From Litorimonas sp965205225 (lineage in GTDB: Bacteria; Pseudomonadota; Alphaproteobacteria; Caulobacterales; Maricaulaceae): a stretch of 64,000 nt of DNA. Both the position numbers and the translations under genes were made by a program. The notes under the pieces were generated by a model. That model did not search any database. It saw only the letters and a program-made list of their open reading frames with translations, and was not told where the DNA came from. Below, piece by piece: positions 36,138-44,166 of the stretch (position 1 is its first letter; each line of letters begins with the position of its first letter). The stretch is taken from assembly GCA_965205225.1 (NCBI GenBank), contig CBDBFZ010000002.1, positions 558,001 through 622,000 of the forward strand. The letters are read 5' to 3'.

Positions 36138-37168
36138 TGAACGGATCCTGCGACTGCCAGAATTTGGCGGCGCATCACGGCGCGGTCACCTTCATGCAAC
36201 GGAATCAGGCCAATCGCTTCCAGATACCCACCCGGGCCTGAGGCTTCATCAGATGAAAATTCAAGCGCATAGTCAATCACGCCGCTTTCATCCTCGCCCC
36301 GCAGATATAGGTAGAGATCGCGAACCACCGGGTAATCGCCTGAGCGAATTGTGCGTCGACTGGGTAGAACCCCGTCAATACTCACAGCAGCGACCTTGTC
36401 CATATTCTGTTCGAGAAAGGAAAAGCCGAAAACGCCAAGCGCGGTGGGCGTGCCGATCAGGGTCTGGACCAGTATATTGTCGTTTTCGCCAGCATCAATC
36501 CAGTAGCCATCCTCGCGGAGTTTATGCGCACGTCCCCGGAATAGGTTCGGCGTCTCGCGTTCCATATCGGCCAGACAGGCATATTGGCGCGCCCCCGCTT
36601 CCATGGCCGTCTCAATGAAAGCGTCCCGCGTGCCGGAAGTCGGGGGCGGGCCATAGGCCTCAATCCGATTGTCCGGCAGGCTGGGGTCAATCTGAGACCA
36701 GATCGTGTAGGGATTAGGGACAGGGGTACAATCCAGGCCGGATTTGGGCAACTCTCGGGCTAGGGCGCGATAGAGGATCACCGCGTTAAGTGCCATCGGA
36801 ACCGCTGTGACCGATCGAGCCAGAACAATACCGTCAAATCCCAGGCGAACTTCCACAATGGGCGCGACGCCATTTTCTGCGCACAGCGCCGCTTCTGAAG
36901 GTTTTTGTCGACGTGACGACGTCGTCGCATTTATCGATGGATCGCCTGAACAGAATAGCTTGTGTCCACCGCCGCTGCCTGTTTGCTCGAAGACCATTCG
37001 CACGCCGCTACGTTCGGCATAAACCTCCGCAGTCTTGGCCGCAAACGGGAAAACTGTCGAAGACCCGACGACGCGAACAGGGTCCGGGCCTTCATTCGCG
37101 CAGGCCCCCAGCAACCCAGCAAGTGCCGCGATCATCATGTGTCTGCGATCTGGACGCGGGATAGCCAA
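36134..37168 (-). CDS. pstS: Phosphate-binding lipoprotein of the Pst transporter
   Basis: A periplasmic phosphate-binding protein of about 344 residues. The motifs VVGSSTVFPFAAKTAEVYAERSG and QTGSGGGHKLFCSG form the phosphate-binding N-terminal lobe. The chosen TTG start (37168) has GAGAAG seven bases upstream and gives a lipoprotein signal with DRRHMMIAALAGLLGAC, so a Tat-type export is possible. Other starts are TTG 37228 and ATG 37138. It is the first gene of pstSCAB and diverges from the MATE gene. A strict Pho box could not be found. Confidence 0.88.
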   Translation of the reverse strand: MAIPRPDRRHMMIAALAGLLGACANEGPDPVRVVGSSTVFPFAAKTAEVYAERSGVRMVFEQTGSGGGHKLFCSGDPSINATTSSRRQKPSEAALCAENGVAPIVEVRLGFDGIVLARSVTAVPMALNAVILYRALARELPKSGLDCTPVPNPYTIWSQIDPSLPDNRIEAYGPPPTSGTRDAFIETAMEAGARQYACLADMERETPNLFRGRAHKLREDGYWIDAGENDNILVQTLIGTPTALGVFGFSFLEQNMDKVAAVSIDGVLPSRRTIRSGDYPVVRDLYLYLRGEDESGVIDYALEFSSDEASGPGGYLEAIGLIPLHEGDRAVMRRQILAVAGSVQ

Positions 37169-37345
37169 AACGGATCTTCTCAAGCGGTTAGCCTGTTTGG
37201 TCCTGATAGTTTCGGACGGACATTGCAACCACCCCTATATTGCCGCCCTGTCATCTCTGTGATCGCGAGAGTGCTTGTTGTGATGATACGGCCTGCCATT
37301 GAACGGGTTTACAGCACAAAAAAGAAAGCGCAGGGGCGCGGCCTC

Positions 37346-38785
37346 ATGTCTGTGGATACCCCAATCACGACACTCCCGCGCACCTTGCGCGGAGAGATGG
37401 TTGCCTTGCTCGCGCTTGGCGGACCTATGGCCCTGACCCAAATTATCCAGTTTTCGATCTATACGATCGACACGATCATGATCGCGCGGGTCGGCACTAT
37501 AAGCCTGGCGGCTGCAGCTGTCGGCGGCGTTGTCTATTTCATGCTCTGGATGGTGGGCGCAGGACCCGTATCGGCTGTCACGCCGATGGTTTCGCAAGCG
37601 CTGGGGACCACAATCGGCGATACATCGCTTGATGCGCGCACGGATGTCCGGCGCAGTGTCCGCATGTCACTCTGGCTGATTTTTGGCCTGCTGGTCCCCA
37701 TGCTCGCCATTCTGATCGCGACCGAACCGGTTCTGCTCATCCTCGGTCAGGATCCACGGGTTGCAAAGCTGGCAGGTGAGTATGTGCTCATGCTTGGCCC
37801 AGGATTGCCAATGGCACTCGGCGTCATGGCGCTTCGCAATTTCCTGGCAGCGCTGAACAAGACGATGATTCCGCTTCTGCTGGTCTCCATCACGGTTGGC
37901 ATCAATGCCGGGCTGAACGCTCTGCTGATCTTTGGGTTATTCGGATTTCCAGAACTCGGGCTTGTCGGTGCCGGCATTGCCAGTTCAATCAGTTACATAC
38001 TCTGCTTTTTCATGTTCGCAGCATATATCAACCTTGACCGGGAAGCCCGCACATTCGAAATCTTCCGCAATATGTTCGGCCTCGACCGGGAACGCCTCAT
38101 CGAAGTCATGAAATTATCCTGGCCGATCAGTCTGACAACGATTTTCGAAGGCGCTTTGTTCAATTCCGCTGTCCTGATCATGGGGGTGATCGGCATCCGG
38201 GAAACGGCGGCCTATAATGTTTCGCTGAACGTCGTGGCTCTCGCATTCATGCTGCCCTGGGGCCTGTCAATGGCAGGGGCCGTGCGGATCGGACTGGCCG
38301 AAGGCGCCGCCGACATTTCGGCCCGCAAGAGAGTGGCACAGGCCACATTGCTGATTTCAGTGGGGATTATGAGCCTGATCGCCATATTCATCGCGGTTTT
38401 CCCCGGATTGATTGCCCATGCCTATATGGATGCAGACAATCCCGAGAACACAGCCACCATTGCCTTGATCCTGCTGTTTTTGCAGGTCGCTTCGACGTTT
38501 ATGATATTTGATGCGGCACAGGTCGCGTCGAACCAACTCCTGCGTGGATTGAAGGACGTGAAAGTTCCGATGTTCATCACGGGGATCAGTTACTGGCTGA
38601 TCGGTTTCCTGCTCTGTTACGGCCTGGCTTTGCACACTCCGCTGGGCGCGCTGGGTGTCTGGTATGGTTTGATCGCGGGCCTGTTCGCAGCCTTCATCGG
38701 TCTCGGAATAAGGCTTTGGCGGCAGCTTCAAATTCCGCCCCGGCCGCCGGAATTGCTGGATCCGTCAGTACCGGTTCCTCAATGA
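37346..38785 (+). CDS. MATE-family multidrug/cation efflux transporter
   Basis: A 479-residue inner-membrane protein with about 12 helices in two halves (GGPMALTQIIQFSIYTIDTIMI opening the first, SWPISLTTIFEGALFNSAVLI opening the second), typical of NorM-type MATE pumps driven by Na+ or H+. The ATG at 37346 gives the normal length, and AGGGG lies about nine bases upstream. The last 92 bases overlap the convergent DUF1491 gene. The substrate is unknown. Confidence 0.9.
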   Translation: MSVDTPITTLPRTLRGEMVALLALGGPMALTQIIQFSIYTIDTIMIARVGTISLAAAAVGGVVYFMLWMVGAGPVSAVTPMVSQALGTTIGDTSLDARTDVRRSVRMSLWLIFGLLVPMLAILIATEPVLLILGQDPRVAKLAGEYVLMLGPGLPMALGVMALRNFLAALNKTMIPLLLVSITVGINAGLNALLIFGLFGFPELGLVGAGIASSISYILCFFMFAAYINLDREARTFEIFRNMFGLDRERLIEVMKLSWPISLTTIFEGALFNSAVLIMGVIGIRETAAYNVSLNVVALAFMLPWGLSMAGAVRIGLAEGAADISARKRVAQATLLISVGIMSLIAIFIAVFPGLIAHAYMDADNPENTATIALILLFLQVASTFMIFDAAQVASNQLLRGLKDVKVPMFITGISYWLIGFLLCYGLALHTPLGALGVWYGLIAGLFAAFIGLGIRLWRQLQIPPRPPELLDPSVPVPQ

Positions 38786-39080
38786 AATGACGGCCATCCG
38801 GGTCTTCGATCTCAACCACGATCAGATCCGAATCGAAATCCAGCCGGGACTTGATCGCAGCGGCGAGAGCTGGCTCATCCAGTTCCGCGCTGCGCCAGAT
38901 CCGTGCGCCGTCCATGTCCCGCTCGGGTGTATAAAGGGTCAGGGCTGCGGGGCTGCGGACCGTGACCAGAACAGTGCCCGCATCGCGGTCACCCTGTTCG
39001 ATGATGCAGCCATAGGCCCCGCCGAGCTGTGCGCGCCGGATCAGCGCGTCCACCCAGATACCGGTTTTGAGTTGGGCCAT
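38694..39080 (-). CDS. DUF1491 family protein
   Basis: A 128-residue cytosolic protein of a family confined mostly to alphaproteobacteria. Matching features are KTGIWVDALIRRAQLGGAYG, the EQGDRDAGTVLVTV stretch, and SDLIVVEIEDPDGRHFIEE. The ATG at 39080 has GAGGAG about nine bases upstream and is preferred over a longer frame. About 20 residues beyond the usual C-terminus run into the MATE gene on the other strand (92-base overlap). The function is not known. Confidence 0.8.
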   Translation of the reverse strand: MAQLKTGIWVDALIRRAQLGGAYGCIIEQGDRDAGTVLVTVRSPAALTLYTPERDMDGARIWRSAELDEPALAAAIKSRLDFDSDLIVVEIEDPDGRHFIEEPVLTDPAIPAAGAEFEAAAKALFRDR

Positions 39081-39126
39081 GCCCGGATTCTCCTCTTTCG
39101 GGAATGCGCTGCGATTACTTCGCATA

Positions 39127-39142
39127 TGGCATGGTCATTGCT
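39127..39142 (+). promoter_or_regulatory. Candidate sigma-54 (-24/-12) promoter
   Basis: TGGCATGGTCATTGCT matches the sigma-54 consensus TGGCAY-N5-TTGCW, with GG and GC exactly ten bases apart. It points right, into a stretch that encodes a frameshifted signal-peptide-like sequence. A sigma-54 activator is encoded at 8100-9560, but any link is speculative. Confidence 0.4.
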
Positions 39143-39724
39143 TTGATAAGACCCGTATCACTGACAGGGCCCTTCACAATGTCCGGTCACTCCTTATCAA
39201 TTCCGTTGCCCTGCTACCATTGCTGGCTGCGGCGGCCAACGCTGATCCTGTATCTTCCGACACAGTGAGTCCGTCCGCAGATGCCGGTTTCGCGCTTTAC
39301 CGTCCGGTCGCGAAAGCTCTGATCACAGGACGAGACAGAGACCGACATCGACTCACTATTCTGGTCGGCGATAGATGTCGTTGACACCGTTTCAGCGGTT
39401 AAAAACAACCGGAATATCATGAAAGAATGTATACTTCATCCCATATATCTCACCCCATATATCTCATCCCACAAATCGGAATCAGTGTGTTAATCTCGGA
39501 ATATGGTTTTCAAAGTCACAATCACCCTTTGACGCCTTACCAGAACGGATAAGCGTGATGTGGGAGCCTATCCCCTCAGCAACTCACCTTCGAATAGAGA
39601 GGCTTATGCCCTGCCCCTGTGAGGTGGTCCACCAGTTAATTTAGGATTTGTTTAGGATCTGCAATTACGACTGCCCTGTCGGCAGAGTCAGGCCCGCTAA
39701 GGATGTCATTCTATCAAACAAACC
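39143..39724. other. Intergenic region with a decayed secreted ORF
   Basis: No intact gene. About 39180-39384 reads, without an in-frame ATG, as a signal-peptide-like stretch (RSLLINSVALLPLLAAAANA) and ~40 more residues to a stop. An ATG in another frame (39178) lies just before, so a one- or two-base frameshift may have broken a small secreted protein. Around 39436-39475 ccatatatctca is repeated in tandem. The rest shows nothing I recognise. Confidence 0.35.
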
Positions 39725-39854
39725 GGTGACCTGCGCCTTAAATTAAACTTGAATTAAACTTGTACTTAAAGCCAAATTTGAATGTCAAAAATTCAGTCAG
39801 TTGAGCGATGTTGAGGTGGTGGGAAAGATAATTTGCAAAGGGAAAAGTAAGAGA

Positions 39855-40532
39855 TTGATCCTGAATTGGATCGGGACGATCCTGTTCATATGCGCCATGG
39901 ACGTCCCGGCGAAAGCCGGGCCATTGACCGGTGTTGCGACCATTGTCGATGGCGACACAATTAAAATAGCCGGGCAGCGCATCCGGCTTCACGGCATTGA
40001 CGCGCCGGAGAGCGGCCAGACCTGCGAGGATTCGCGCGCCGGGACATATCCTTGCGGGTTAAGCGCCGCAGGCGCGCTGAAATATCGCCTTGATCGCCGC
40101 CCCGTCATCTGCACTGCGCGGGACACAGATCGCTATGGCCGCCCTGTGGCGATCTGCCGCCAAGGAGACGGGACGGACATTAATCGCTGGATGGTTGAGG
40201 TCGGTCACGCTCTGGCATATCGTCGCTACTCCACAGACTATGTCGCAGCGGAAAATGCGGCTCGTGCGGCGAGGATCGGCCTCTGGCAAGGCAGTTTTGT
40301 GCCGCCCTGGGACTGGCGCAGAGGGACACGCCTGCCTGCGGCGGATTGGTCCGATTTGAGCAGCACTGACTACCGAATCAAGGGAAACATAAGTCGCAAT
40401 GGTGAGCGTATTTTTCATGTGCCGGGCGGAGCGTTCTACACACGAAGCAAGATCAATGAGGCGAAGGGAGAACGCTGGTTTCGCACGGAAGCCGAGGCCT
40501 GGTCCGCTGGATGGCGGGCGAGCAAACGGTGA
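39855..40532 (+). CDS. Secreted thermonuclease (SNase-like), copy A
   Basis: A 225-residue nuclease with an N-terminal signal sequence (NWIGTILFICAMDVPAKA), so exported. The staphylococcal nuclease fold is shown by VDGDTIKIAGQRIRLHGIDAPE, which holds the calcium Asp residues, an Arg (Arg35-like) and the catalytic Glu (Glu43-like), and by DRYGRPVAIC with the second Arg (Arg87-like). All key residues are present, so this copy should be active on DNA and RNA. The TTG at 39855 is chosen because the homologous TTG in copy B (42041) is the first start there and gives the same length. No strong ribosome binding site is seen. The C-terminal ~70 residues (RIKGNISRNGERIFHVPGG) resemble an extra domain often seen in these nucleases. 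Confidence 0.85.
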   Translation: MILNWIGTILFICAMDVPAKAGPLTGVATIVDGDTIKIAGQRIRLHGIDAPESGQTCEDSRAGTYPCGLSAAGALKYRLDRRPVICTARDTDRYGRPVAICRQGDGTDINRWMVEVGHALAYRRYSTDYVAAENAARAARIGLWQGSFVPPWDWRRGTRLPAADWSDLSSTDYRIKGNISRNGERIFHVPGGAFYTRSKINEAKGERWFRTEAEAWSAGWRASKR

Positions 40533-40664
40533 CCTGCGCTTGCTTCGGAAGATCCGAAACATTATCGGAAAATATACGAAACAACTCGATAACGCGGATA
40601 GTTTTACGGTTTGCGTGTTAGGGGATTTGTTGGGATTGCTTAAAAAAATCGAGGTCGAAGAAGT

Positions 40665-40849
40665 TCATCGTCACTGCGCTTGAATTTAGCGACTATAAAG
40701 GAGAACAGCATTGGGAGCATATTCATTTTGTATTGCCGGCTCCCGGAAAACACTGGTTCCTGAAATCGCATGGCGGTACCGAACATCTTGCTACTGTCAC
40801 CCATTACCGAACCGAAAGTAGCGATGGGCCAATCATATTGGCAACTTGA
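40665..40849 (+). pseudogene. 3' remnant of the membrane-protein gene, unit A
   Basis: The sequence encodes ALEFSDYKGEQHWEHI, a middle part that differs, and ends VTHYRTESSDG before a TGA at 40847-40849. This matches the C-terminus of the intact gene of unit B (ALEFSDYK, VTHYRTESSD). Upstream, the sequence jumps at gaagaagttc straight from the post-nuclease region, so the first ~270 codons are deleted. Confidence 0.8.
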
Positions 40850-40886
40850 TCATGGCGGTTGATGATCTGATAGAAACGAAACCCTA

Positions 40887-41804
40887 TCAACACGCTTTAT
40901 AGTTGCTGGCAACACAGTCACGGGCACGTTTCTGGGCCGCAGAGATATTGGCAGGCGTCATTTTCCTTGCTACAATCTCTCTATTTCTAGACGCATCTTC
41001 ATCCCCGGATGATGCGGCTATATTGTACCACATATGGGCATAGATGTAATCCTGCACAACACCCCATCCATTGGCATACATATTACCCAGATTGTTCTGG
41101 GCACTGGCATTCCCCTGTTCCGCAGCAAGAGTATACCACTTCACGGCAGCCTTGTCATCCTGCAGGACACCCTCTCCATTGTCATACATCACACCCAGAT
41201 TGTACTGGGCACTAGCAACCCCCTGTTCCGCAGCAAGAGTATACCACTTCACGGCAGCCTTGTCATCCTGCAGGACACCCTCTCCATTGTCATACATCAC
41301 ACCCAGATTGTACTGGGCACTGGCAACCCCCTGTTCCGCAGCACGAATATACCACTTCACGGCAGCCTTGTCATCCTGCAGGACACCCTCTCCATTGTCA
41401 TACATCAGACCCAGATTGAACTGGGCACTGGCATCCCCCTGTTCCGCAGCACGAATATACCACTTCACGGCAGCCTTGTCATCCTGCACAACGCCCCGTC
41501 CATTGTCATACCTCACACCCAGATTGTTCTGGGCACTGGCATTCCCCTGTTCCGCAGCAAGAGTATACCACTTCACGGCAGCCTGGTCATCCTGCAGGAC
41601 ACCTTCTCCCGTGGCATACATCACACCCAGATTATACTGGGCTCTAGCATCCCCCTGTTCCGCAAGGGGCGTCCATTCCTTGAGTGCCGTCGCATAGTCG
41701 CCATTATTATAGGCAGTCAGACCTTTATCAAAATCGGCGGCCCAAGCCGGGAATGGGATCAGTGACAGGAGTAGAAACAGAGATATGATCCATAAAGTTT
41801 TCAT
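40887..41804 (-). CDS. Secreted Sel1-repeat protein, copy A
   Basis: A 305-residue protein with a signal peptide (MKTLWIISLFLLLSLIPFPA, cut near AWA), so periplasmic or secreted. Six full Sel1-like repeats of 36 residues (AAEQG-ASAQ-NLG-MY-NGEGV-QDDKAAVKWY) and a seventh partial one follow. The repeats are nearly identical as DNA (108-bp period). The tail RARDCVASNYKAC is shared exactly with copy B. Sel1 repeats form helical scaffolds that bind proteins. Some Sel1 proteins are immunity proteins for secreted effectors, so pairing with a nuclease is notable, but the role is unproven. It is read towards the nuclease gene. Confidence 0.88.
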   Translation of the reverse strand: MKTLWIISLFLLLSLIPFPAWAADFDKGLTAYNNGDYATALKEWTPLAEQGDARAQYNLGVMYATGEGVLQDDQAAVKWYTLAAEQGNASAQNNLGVRYDNGRGVVQDDKAAVKWYIRAAEQGDASAQFNLGLMYDNGEGVLQDDKAAVKWYIRAAEQGVASAQYNLGVMYDNGEGVLQDDKAAVKWYTLAAEQGVASAQYNLGVMYDNGEGVLQDDKAAVKWYTLAAEQGNASAQNNLGNMYANGWGVVQDYIYAHMWYNIAASSGDEDASRNREIVARKMTPANISAAQKRARDCVASNYKAC

Positions 41805-42040
41805 AAATCAATGATAGGCCGCTTTTTTAAAGTGTAAAGACCTTGATCGGCCTGGACTGTTCGGGCCGCTTATTGATGACGGTTGGCAAGGCGGGCTTGC
41901 ATTGATAAGCTGGTGACCTGCGCCTTAAATTAAACTTGAATTAAACTTGTACTTAAAGCCAAATTTGAATGTCACACATTCAGCCAGTTGAGCAATGTTG
42001 ATGGGTGGAAAGATAATTTGCAAAGGGGAAAGGTAAGAGA

Positions 42041-42718
42041 TTGGTTCTGAATTGGATCGGGACGATCCTGTTCATATGCGTCATGGGCGTCCCGGCGAAA
42101 GCCGGGCCATTGGCCGGTGTTGCGACCATTATTGATGGCGACACCATTAAAATAGCCGGGCAGCGCATCCGGTTTCGCGGCATTGACGCGCCCAAGAGCG
42201 GCCAGACCTGCGAGGATGCGCGCGCCGGGACATATCCTTGCGGGTTAAGCGCCGCAGGCGCGCTAAAATATCGCCTTGATCGCCGCCCCGTCATCTGCAC
42301 TGCGCGGGACAGGGATCGCTATGGCCGCCCTGTGGCGATCTGCCGCCAAAGAGACGGGACGGACATTAATCGCTGGATGGTTGAGGTCGGTCACGCTCTG
42401 GCATATCGTCGCTACTCCACGGACTATGTCGCAGCGGAAAATGCGGCTCGTGCGGCGAGGATCGGCCTCTGGCAAGGCAGTTTTGTTCCGCCCTGGGACT
42501 GGCGCAGAGGGACACGCCTGCCTGCGGCGGATTGGTCCGATTTGAGCAGCACTGACTACCGAATCAAGGGAAACATAAGTCGCAATGGTGAGCGTATTTT
42601 TCATGTGCAGGGCGGAGCGTTCTACACACGAAGCAAGATCAATGAGGCGAAGGGAGAACGCTGGTTCCGCACGGAAGCCGAGGCCTGGTCCGCTGGATGG
42701 CGGGCGAGCAAACGGTGA
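42041..42718 (+). CDS. Thermonuclease-like protein, copy B (catalytic Glu replaced by Lys)
   Basis: A 225-residue paralogue of copy A, nearly identical throughout, with the signal sequence NWIGTILFICVMGVPAKA. The active-site loop reads GIDAPKSG where copy A has GIDAPESG, so the Glu43-like general base is now Lys. Other key residues (the DGDT aspartates, RIRFRG, DRYGRP) remain. It is therefore predicted to bind but cleave poorly. A stop codon lies a few codons upstream in frame, which fixes the TTG at 42041 as the first possible start and supports the same choice in copy A. Confidence 0.85.
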   Translation: MVLNWIGTILFICVMGVPAKAGPLAGVATIIDGDTIKIAGQRIRFRGIDAPKSGQTCEDARAGTYPCGLSAAGALKYRLDRRPVICTARDRDRYGRPVAICRQRDGTDINRWMVEVGHALAYRRYSTDYVAAENAARAARIGLWQGSFVPPWDWRRGTRLPAADWSDLSSTDYRIKGNISRNGERIFHVQGGAFYTRSKINEAKGERWFRTEAEAWSAGWRASKR

Positions 42719-42911
42719 CCTGCGCTTGCTTCGGAAGATCCGAAACATTATCGGAAAATATACGAAACAACTCGATAACGCTGATAGTTTTACGGTTTGC
42801 GTGTTAGGGGATTTGTTGGGATTGCATAAAGAAATCAAGGTCGAAGAAGTTCGTCTCTTTATGTCGAAAAATAAGATTCGACTCTCAAATATGACACTGT
42901 AAAATGGGTAT

Positions 42912-43907
42912 ATGGCAGATACCAAGAAGAAGGATAATTTCTGGAAACTGATAATCTGGGCGATAATCGCATTATTAGTCGTGCCAATAAGTGGTTTGGG
43001 ATATAATATTTACCTAACCCCAAATGCCGGGCAAGAGACCTACGCATCCTGCAAGCAGAAGGCAGAAGATCTTTATGCAGAAGATCTTTTCCAGGAAGTC
43101 CCTCAAAAAGAAGCCAAGCAGAAAGATTTTGAGAATAATATTCTCTGTGCCGACCTTGCTGCTCAACAATCTATGTCGGACCGAGCTAATTGGGGGTTGT
43201 TTATTGGTATATGGGGCTTGATTGTCTTGGGGATAACTCTCTGGCAAACGCGAAAAGCGGCCCGCGCCGCTTCTGAAACTCTCAAAATTGCCGATGATAC
43301 TCTCGAAATAACCCAAAACACCGCCTACAAGCAATTGAGAGCCTATCCTGGCGTCGGAGATTTCAAATACGACTACTACTCTTACCGCAAAGATGACGGC
43401 AGTGCTCGGCTGGATGTTTCTGTTGAAATAAAAAATTACGCGCAAACGCCAGCTTACAGTTTACAATGGAGCCTCCGGCTTGAACCCGTTGATTATCCTG
43501 CGCCGGACAAACTTGAACCTGCGCCGGACAAACTTGAACCTGCGCCGGACAAACTTGAACCTGCGCCGGACAAACTTGAACCTGCGCCGGACAAACTTGA
43601 ACCTGCTCCGCTTAATGATAATCGATGCACACTTAGCGGCAATACGCTTCCTATCACTTCAAAATTGAATTTGATTCCCAAAGATGTCAATAAGCTTGTG
43701 GCTGGTAAAGCAAGAGTGTTAATCGTCGTTGCGCTTGAATTTAGCGATTATAAATCTAGCGATTATAATGAAGAAAAAGAAAATCGGCGTTGGGAGCGTA
43801 TTGGTTTTCTATTGCCAGCATCTCCCGAAGAGGGATGCAAGTTCCGGAAATCGCACAGTGCCAAAAGATATGCTGTCACCCATTACCGAACCGAAAGTAG
43901 CGATTAG
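42912..43907 (+). CDS. Membrane protein with two helices and EPAPDKL repeats
   Basis: A 331-residue protein with a charged start (MADTKKKDNFWK), helix 1 at about 11-33, a ~60-residue loop with several Cys, and helix 2 at about 94-112 (WGLFIGIWGLIVLGITLW). A C-terminal soluble domain of ~215 residues follows. It holds a Pro-rich stretch of five EPAPDKL units, coded by 21-bp DNA repeats. Two smaller duplications (YAEDLYAEDLF; SDYKSSDYN) also suggest slippage. I recognise no family. The layout, a short periplasmic loop and cytosolic C-terminal domain, is a prediction. AT content is higher than in the neighbours, hinting at foreign origin. It lies between the nuclease and the Sel1 gene, and in unit A only its 3' end survives. 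Confidence 0.7.
   Translation: MADTKKKDNFWKLIIWAIIALLVVPISGLGYNIYLTPNAGQETYASCKQKAEDLYAEDLFQEVPQKEAKQKDFENNILCADLAAQQSMSDRANWGLFIGIWGLIVLGITLWQTRKAARAASETLKIADDTLEITQNTAYKQLRAYPGVGDFKYDYYSYRKDDGSARLDVSVEIKNYAQTPAYSLQWSLRLEPVDYPAPDKLEPAPDKLEPAPDKLEPAPDKLEPAPDKLEPAPLNDNRCTLSGNTLPITSKLNLIPKDVNKLVAGKARVLIVVALEFSDYKSSDYNEEKENRRWERIGFLLPASPEEGCKFRKSHSAKRYAVTHYRTESSD
43497..43601 (+). repeat. Five tandem 21-bp repeats inside the membrane-protein gene
   Basis: cctgcgccggacaaacttga plus one a is repeated five times, with a partial sixth after it. The period is a multiple of three, so copy changes lengthen or shorten the Pro-rich linker without breaking the frame. Confidence 0.95.
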
Positions 43908-43935
43908 CCAATCATATCAGCAACTTGCTCATGGT

Positions 43936-43953
43936 GCACTCCCTTCGGAGTGC
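43936..43953. terminator. Possible stem-loop after the membrane-protein gene
   Basis: GCACTCC (43936-43942) pairs with GGAGTGC (43947-43953) around a CTTC loop, 28 bases after the stop. There is no T-run, so termination is only suggested. It lies in the part of unit B that unit A lacks. Confidence 0.35.
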
Positions 43954-44013
43954 CATGACAAAACACCATGACGAAACCTGTCTCGTTTCGGTTACAAGTC
44001 CCGGAATTTTACA

Positions 44014-44166
44014 ATGGTTCTGCACCCCGGAGCAGGGTTGCAGGATGTAAGGCATGTGGCGATCCGGGCACTGGACGAGCCGGGCAAGAAAGTCGCTGGA
44101 GCGCTCGGCCTGCTCATGGTGGTTGATGATTTGATAGAAACGAAACCCTATCAACACGCTTTATAG
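44014..44166 (+). other. Short unidentified ORF, 50 aa, unit B only
   Basis: ATG 44014 to TAG 44166 encodes MVLHPGAGLQDVRHVAIRAL and 30 more residues. Only its last part survives in unit A. It overlaps the 3' end of the Sel1 gene on the other strand and has no clear ribosome binding site. It could be a fragment of a lost gene. Confidence 0.25.

Larger units (their letters stand above)
39725..41911 (+). repeat. Tandem unit A of the nuclease/membrane/Sel1 array
   Basis: First of three head-to-tail copies. The unit begins with ggtgacctgcgc (39725) and an AT-rich leader with aattaaacttg repeats. It then holds the thermonuclease, a second ggtgacctgcgc at its stop (40528), a remnant of the membrane gene, and the convergent Sel1 gene. 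It ends in ttgcattgataagctgg at the junction with unit B. About 870 bases of the middle gene, relative to unit B, have been deleted. Confidence 0.85.

Noticed and set aside
37248..37263. Possible Pho box near pstS (CTGTCAT and CTGTGAT)
   Set aside because: The two heptamers are two bases apart instead of four and run on the strand opposite to pstS, so it does not fit a PhoB site.
41034..41765. Plus-strand frames opposite the Sel1 gene
   Set aside because: They are repeats caused by the 108-bp Sel1 periodicity. The minus-strand frame has the signal peptide and Sel1 consensus.
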